Below, piece after piece: positions 59,608 through 64,000 of a stretch of 64,000 nucleotides of DNA. Numbering within the stretch: the first letter of the stretch is position 1; each line of letters begins with the position of its first letter. Origin of the DNA: Flavobacterium hibisci (GTDB lineage Bacteria > Bacteroidota > Bacteroidia > Flavobacteriales > Flavobacteriaceae). The translations under genes were made by a program, and so were the position numbers. A model generated the notes under the pieces. It saw only the letters and a list, made by a program, of their open reading frames with translations, did no database searches and had not been told where the DNA came from. The stretch is from the NCBI RefSeq assembly GCF_020026925.1, contig NZ_JAIQDW010000019.1, positions 1-64,000 on the forward strand, in the 5' to 3' direction.

Positions 59608-61077
59608 TTAGAATTTAAGATCCTCAAACTGGTAAGGTTTTGAAAGAGAGGCCCTGTTGATGATCGGATTTCTTTCTTCATAATAAAACCCATCTGTGAA
59701 TTTACGCATAATGTATTGTTTTGAAACCACATCATAATAACCTAAAATGTAATACTCTTTTAGTTTAAGAATATTTTGCAGCGAAATATTTTTATTGGTA
59801 CTTAAATAATAAAAAACATTATCAATAGCCAAAGGTTCTGATTGTTTGCTGTTTACAAATTCTAAATCCTGATTTAGCATCGCGTCAAAATAAGCCATTT
59901 TGCTTTGATACTCCGAATATCCCCCATATCCATTATCAAAAAAATCTGCCAATAAGTTGCCTTGTATGTAATCGTAACCTGAAATCTGATATTCTGCAAA
60001 TCCACCAAAAGACACGGACGTGTTTTTATGGTTTTTAAAAACTGTTATTCCTGCGTTTAGTGTAGAAAGCTGTTTTAAAAATTTCTCGGTCGTTTTTATT
60101 TCCTGAGGCTTTTTATCGTTTATCTGTAGAAAGAAAGGCGAATTTTTAAAACGGATTGAGTCTTTTTTTGAAACAGAGATACTTTTTAACGTTTTTTCTG
60201 AATCAAAATCTTTGATGTTGAATAAAAATTCCTCTTTAGAAGTTTTGATTTGAAGGATTTTATTTTCGTAAATGAAAGAATTAGAGGATCTGGATTCCTT
60301 GTCAGATACGGGCTGAATAAAGTTTTTCTCGGTAATATTTGTAGTGGTCAGGTCAAGATCTAAAACCTGGGTCTTTTTCAGGCTGTAATCAAAACTCAAA
60401 AAGATATGACCCTCTGAGATATACATTTTGGTTTTATGAACTGTTTTGTCTAAAGTATTAAAACTATCAGGATCCATTTTTTCAATAGGATAATATCGGA
60501 TAACGGTATTGAAAGCCAAATTTTGTCCTTTATCATTCTGAAACAGTATTCCGGATAGATCGAACATTTTTACTTCAGCTTTTCCGTTATTAAACTCATA
60601 AAGTAGCAGATGCTGTTGATTTGTTTCCTTACACAGCATATAAAACATATTGTTTTTTTGAAAAGTGGTTATAATGTATTCAGTAGTTGGAGGCAAATCA
60701 AAATTTAAAGCCTTTGAAGTTTTGGTTTCAGGAAAATATTTAATGATTCTGATGTTTCTTAAATTATCGGTTGCCCAGTAAAGCAGCGGATTTCCGTCAT
60801 CGCTGATACTATGCCCTATTAAAGATCTGTTTTCTGCCATTTTTATAGAATCGGTAAATTGATATTTTAAAAACAGCGATTTATTGTACTTTAAGATATT
60901 AATGAATTTATCATCGGCCGCAAAAACATAAATATCATTTGTTTTTACATCTTCAACGTTCAGGATCTGACCATTTTCTAAAGGTCTGCTTAAATTTAAG
61001 GCAAAAGAATTTAATACCGTCTGACTTAGCAGGACAGCATTATAAAACAAACACAAAAGGAGTAACAGTTTTTTCAT
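59608..61077 (-). CDS. Secreted hypothetical protein, paralogue of the gene at 63505
   Basis: The 489-residue protein has a signal peptide (MKKLLLLLCLFYNAVLLSQ) and a beta-rich body with no recognised domain. Its C-terminus (LKLKEYYILGYYDVVSKQYI, then MRKFTDG) matches the end of the partial gene at the window edge (LFKLDAYYLGYYDSKTKEYI, then FRKFED), so the two are paralogues. It is monocistronic or first in a unit whose other genes are not on its strand side. Function unknown. Confidence 0.8.
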   Translation of the reverse strand: MKKLLLLLCLFYNAVLLSQTVLNSFALNLSRPLENGQILNVEDVKTNDIYVFAADDKFINILKYNKSLFLKYQFTDSIKMAENRSLIGHSISDDGNPLLYWATDNLRNIRIIKYFPETKTSKALNFDLPPTTEYIITTFQKNNMFYMLCKETNQQHLLLYEFNNGKAEVKMFDLSGILFQNDKGQNLAFNTVIRYYPIEKMDPDSFNTLDKTVHKTKMYISEGHIFLSFDYSLKKTQVLDLDLTTTNITEKNFIQPVSDKESRSSNSFIYENKILQIKTSKEEFLFNIKDFDSEKTLKSISVSKKDSIRFKNSPFFLQINDKKPQEIKTTEKFLKQLSTLNAGITVFKNHKNTSVSFGGFAEYQISGYDYIQGNLLADFFDNGYGGYSEYQSKMAYFDAMLNQDLEFVNSKQSEPLAIDNVFYYLSTNKNISLQNILKLKEYYILGYYDVVSKQYIMRKFTDGFYYEERNPIINRASLSKPYQFEDLKF

Positions 61078-61127
61078 ATGTTTCTGCGGTCAAAAATCAT
61101 TCCAAATATTTGTTTATCAGTTTGTTG

Positions 61128-61757
61128 TTATTTATTCATTACTTCCTGAAAAAGATCAACAAAATGACCTACATGCAAGCCGTCCATTAATCCGTGGTGA
61201 ACATGTACAGACATTGTCATGGTTTTTTTTCCGGTTGATGAAGTCATCATTTTTCCAAAAGAAATTTTAGGGCAGCTGTCTGGATAAGAATAACTTCGTG
61301 CGTGCGAAATCGAAGTAAAATTTAACCATGGAATTGCCGAAAAGTGAATCAAATTATCATCATCAAATGATCTTGTAAAAAGTCCCGTTGTATTTTGGAT
61401 CCGATTAATTTCTGCATGAGCATTCTTTTCAAAAATCCTATAATCAGGATTATACTCAATTAATGAAAACCCGAAAGTCTCATCTTTACGGCCAATAGTA
61501 GCCGATGCATCTATACGATCATTAATGTAAATCTGATTTTCAGCAATTCGGTATTTAAAATTTTCAACCGAATTTACCGCTGCCAGGGTTTTATGCAGGT
61601 AAAAGATAAAAAAAGAAGTTTTTAGGTCTTTAGCGGTTTGATAAGCTTTTGTACAATCAATTTCGACAGTAACGCCAAAAAAAGGTTCTTCCATTTTACT
61701 GAAATGTTCAAAATGCTCTTTTCTATTCCAGTTTTCTAAATCTAAAAGGGTTTTCAT
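61128..61757 (-). CDS. Chloramphenicol acetyltransferase-like protein
   Basis: The 209-residue protein has the CAT fold signature. The catalytic HHGLMDGLHVG motif (His-His-x3-Asp-Gly) is near residue 188, and the N-terminal NRKEHFEHFSKMEEPFFGV segment is characteristic. It overlaps the HAD gene by one base. Whether it acetylates chloramphenicol is unknown; many chromosomal CAT homologues in Bacteroidota use other substrates. Confidence 0.88.
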   Translation of the reverse strand: MKTLLDLENWNRKEHFEHFSKMEEPFFGVTVEIDCTKAYQTAKDLKTSFFIFYLHKTLAAVNSVENFKYRIAENQIYINDRIDASATIGRKDETFGFSLIEYNPDYRIFEKNAHAEINRIQNTTGLFTRSFDDDNLIHFSAIPWLNFTSISHARSYSYPDSCPKISFGKMMTSSTGKKTMTMSVHVHHGLMDGLHVGHFVDLFQEVMNK

Positions 61758-62464
61758 TATACTAAATTAGGAACAACTTCAGTTATTTTTTCGAATGAGC
61801 TAAAATGCTCGTGTTCTACCTTGTGATTGATTTTTTCATGTTCCCAGGTGGTATGAAACGGAATATGAACGGCATATCCGCCAATTCCTAAAACCGGTAA
61901 TACATCTGATTTTAATGAATTTCCAATCATCAAAAATTCATGTGCCTGAATGTCCAGACGCCCTAGCAATTTTTGATAATCAATTTCCTGTTTATCTGAC
62001 ATCACTTCGATATGGTGAAAATAATGTCCAAGACCTGAACGATGCAATTTGCTGTGCTGGTCTTTTAAATCGCCTTTTGTAGCTACGACCAGTTTGTATT
62101 TACCGTGTAAAGCCTGCAATGTTTCTTCGATTCCGTCTAAAAGTTCGATAGGTTTTTCCAGCAGTTCTTTTCCGTATTGGATGATTTTTTCAATGACTTC
62201 AACCGGAATGGTATTGTTTGAAATTTTCATTGCTGCTTCAATCATCGATAAAATATACCCTTTGATTCCGTATCCGTACAAAGGCAAATTATCGATTTCA
62301 ATTTTAAACAATTCCTGCGAGATTCCCTGATGCGAAAGATAATCTTCCATCAGGGCGCAAAATTTATGTTCTGTTTCCTGGAAGTAAGGTTCGTTAACAA
62401 ATAAAGTATCATCGGCATCAAATGCGATTACTTTTAAATTGGGTATTTTATTTCTATGTAACAT
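61757..62464 (-). CDS. HAD-family hydrolase
   Basis: The 235-residue protein carries the HAD motifs: VIAFDADDTLFVNE (catalytic Asp pair), LVVATKGDLKDQ (motif II) and FLMIGNSLKSDVLPVLGIGG (motif IV). It is probably a small-molecule phosphatase. The ATG at 62464 (MLHRNKIPNL) is preferred over 62533, since the added residues have no family match. It shares a one-base overlap with the CAT-like gene, so the two are coupled. Confidence 0.9.
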   Translation of the reverse strand: MLHRNKIPNLKVIAFDADDTLFVNEPYFQETEHKFCALMEDYLSHQGISQELFKIEIDNLPLYGYGIKGYILSMIEAAMKISNNTIPVEVIEKIIQYGKELLEKPIELLDGIEETLQALHGKYKLVVATKGDLKDQHSKLHRSGLGHYFHHIEVMSDKQEIDYQKLLGRLDIQAHEFLMIGNSLKSDVLPVLGIGGYAVHIPFHTTWEHEKINHKVEHEHFSSFEKITEVVPNLV

Positions 62465-62535
62465 GGTATATTTTGTTTCACGTTTGAAGTTTTCTTTGTT
62501 TGAAGTTTCTGATAATAAAATCAAAATCTGCAATT

Positions 62536-63417
62536 TTAAGAAAACAGTTTCTTTAATGTAATTGTCTTATCGTAAAAAGTAATCCGGATTCCAAAAAGTA
62601 ATATGATTCCACCTAAAACCATTTGTAAAGTTATTTTTTCTTCCAAAAACAACCAAGCTAATAGGGAAGTAATTACTGCCTGACTTAACAAACTAAGCGA
62701 AACTCTCGTAGCACGCATATGCTGTGTCGCATAACTAACCGAAAGCCACGCACACAACTGGCAGATTACAGCCTGTAATACTAACACAAACCAGCCTGTA
62801 TCTGAAAATCCTGTAAAAGGCTCATTTAAGACATAACACAAAATTCCCAAATAAATACTTGAAGCTATTAAACTGATTGTCATGAAAGTTAAAACATCAA
62901 TCTCAGAAAGTACATTTTTGCTGACCAGAAGATAAATTGAATATAAGATCCCGGATAAAACAGCAAACAGAAAAGCCTGATTGAAATTCAATTCCACGAA
63001 AAATTCAAAGCCAACCAAAGTCACCATTCCGAATAAAGAAACGACAGTTCCAATCCAAAAGTTGGTCGCAGGTTTTGATTTGAGGAACAAAAAAGAACCA
63101 ACACCAACCCAGACCGGAGACAAATTTGTCAATAAAGATGCCTGAGTAGCACTCGAATCCTGAATAGAAATATTCCAAACCGCAACATCTGAGGCGAACA
63201 AAATTCCGCAAAGCCCTGCTAAAAAGATGAATTTTAACGTTGGCAGTTTAAAGTTTTTACTTAAAAGGACATAAGGCAAAAGCAATGTAACTGCAAAAAA
63301 CATCCGGTAAAAAGCAGAGATTAATCCGGGAGTTAATTTCAGTTTTACCAGTATCGGAAAAATAGAAATGCAGAGAATGCCGCAGATTAAAGCCAATCTT
63401 GGTTTTGTAAGTTTCAT
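62536..63417 (-). CDS. EamA-family (DMT) transporter
   Basis: The 293-residue protein has ten membrane helices in two EamA repeats of the drug/metabolite transporter type. SATQASLLTNLSPVWVGVGS ends the first repeat, and TRVSLSLLSQAVITSLLAWLFLEEK lies in the second. It lies upstream of the HAD gene and probably shares its promoter. Substrate unknown. Confidence 0.9.
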   Translation of the reverse strand: MKLTKPRLALICGILCISIFPILVKLKLTPGLISAFYRMFFAVTLLLPYVLLSKNFKLPTLKFIFLAGLCGILFASDVAVWNISIQDSSATQASLLTNLSPVWVGVGSFLFLKSKPATNFWIGTVVSLFGMVTLVGFEFFVELNFNQAFLFAVLSGILYSIYLLVSKNVLSEIDVLTFMTISLIASSIYLGILCYVLNEPFTGFSDTGWFVLVLQAVICQLCAWLSVSYATQHMRATRVSLSLLSQAVITSLLAWLFLEEKITLQMVLGGIILLFGIRITFYDKTITLKKLFS

Positions 63418-63466
63418 ATTGTTTTATTAGTCGAAATGCAAAATTAGTATTTTGAAAGTTTTATCA

Positions 63467-63499
63467 GAAAAAAACTCCCGAGTTGCTAAATCGGGAGTT
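63467..63499 (-). terminator. Terminator of the partial paralogue gene
   Basis: ACTCCCGA and TCGGGAGT form an 8-bp stem with a nine-base loop; on the minus strand it is followed by a run of T. It lies six bases past the stop of the partial gene. Confidence 0.75.
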
Positions 63500-63504
63500 C
63501 TTGG

Positions 63505-64000
63505 TTAATCTTCAAATTTTCTAAAGATGTATTCTTTTGTTTTACTATCATAATATCCCAGATAATAAGCATCTAATTTGAATAAAATCTGTGATGAAAT
63601 AGTGCTGTTTTTATCAAAAAAAGTAGTGATTTTATCAGATGCCAATGGCAGTAATTTTCCTTTGATACGATTTCCTGTGCTATCAAACAATCCTTCGGTT
63701 TTAACTACTCTTCTGTTAGAACTGGATGTAAAATCTTCCATTGATGTACTAAATACAATATCTTCAGTAAGTCCAAATTCGTTTATTGTAGTCAGGTCGG
63801 CTGATTGTTTTAACTCCGATACACCTCCAAAAGTGATAAATGTATTTTCACCAGTCTTATAACAGGAAAGACCCAAAGATAAACTGTTTACCTTCAAAAT
63901 AAACAGCGGACTGCTTGCCAAAGTTCTTTTGCCTCTCAAGCTGCCTCCCTGTTCAAAAAATTCAGAATTTTTAAACCCAATTGGTTTTGTTGAATTGGCA
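63505..64000 (-). CDS. Partial secreted hypothetical protein, paralogue of 59608 gene
   Basis: The frame runs without a stop to the window edge (NSEFFEQGGSLRGKRTLASS at its upper end), so only the C-terminal part is present. ENTFITFGGVSELKQSAD and LFKLDAYYLGYYDSKTKEYI correspond to VSFGGFAEYQIS and the end of the protein encoded at 59608-61077. No domain is recognised. A TTG at 63939 is not a real start. The two paralogues flank the CAT-HAD-EamA group. Confidence 0.75.
   Translation of the reverse strand, partial: ANSTKPIGFKNSEFFEQGGSLRGKRTLASSPLFILKVNSLSLGLSCYKTGENTFITFGGVSELKQSADLTTINEFGLTEDIVFSTSMEDFTSSSNRRVVKTEGLFDSTGNRIKGKLLPLASDKITTFFDKNSTISSQILFKLDAYYLGYYDSKTKEYIFRKFED

Overview
The window looks like a chromosomal piece of a Flavobacterium-type member of the Bacteroidota. 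The evidence is AT-rich DNA, weak ribosome binding sites, -7 promoter motifs of the TAnnTTTG type, a gldH gliding gene, a carboxypeptidase-like-domain TonB receptor, a RicT/PSP1 protein and many short lipoproteins. I see no rRNA, tRNA, CRISPR array or prophage. Most genes are housekeeping. The accessory content is small: REP-associated transposases (RAYTs), dispersed inverted repeats, one restriction-modification pair and one GIY-YIG cassette.

Positions 1-17000 are a heme and metal district. On the minus strand hemA-hemC-hemD-hemE are followed by a RAYT with palindromic REPs, a small unknown gene and hemF. On the plus strand are an AraC-type regulator, hemH and a HemJ-type protoporphyrinogen oxidase. 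Between them sits a two-gene unit encoding a membrane-anchored protein and a lipoprotein that reads as a truncated hemoglobin. A histidine kinase, a crotonase, an MntR/DtxR-like repressor and an NRAMP-UspA fusion transporter follow.

Positions 16686-22560 hold a Fur/Zur-type repressor divergent from merC, a thioredoxin-reductase-like flavoprotein, a TonB receptor, a thioredoxin and a lycopene-cyclase-like protein. Two palindromes flank and overlap the promoter between them, which suggests a metal-responsive regulon. Positions 22723-27000 carry a bacilliredoxin and then trhO, a RAYT, trhP and a ferredoxin. TrhO and TrhP are the two known enzymes for 5-hydroxyuridine at tRNA position 34, and here they share a C-terminal domain.

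Positions 27000-31000 are a lipoprotein/ankyrin cluster with one frameshifted gene. Positions 31297-37170 hold ricT-gldH-pbp1A and scoAB. A type II restriction-modification pair lies at 37281-39991. Positions 40312-55136 carry an SDR, a Crp regulator, fumarase, a third RAYT inside long repeats, an SpmAB-like membrane protein, DNA repair and nuclease genes (AlkZ-like, PolB-type exonuclease, Ogt), LysR/GNAT, a rhodanese and a large M28 peptidase. At 55220-55852 a frameshifted GIY-YIG gene lies between 131-bp direct repeats. The rest holds a GNAT-nitrilase fusion, ssb, ferritin, a CAT-like protein, a HAD hydrolase, an EamA transporter and two paralogous secreted proteins, one cut by the window edge.

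The most unusual points are: three RAYTs, each with its own palindrome family; the GIY-YIG/direct-repeat module; the lipoprotein globin in the heme cluster; the TrhO-TrhP shared domain with a ferredoxin; and two genes broken by loss of one A in a homopolymer.
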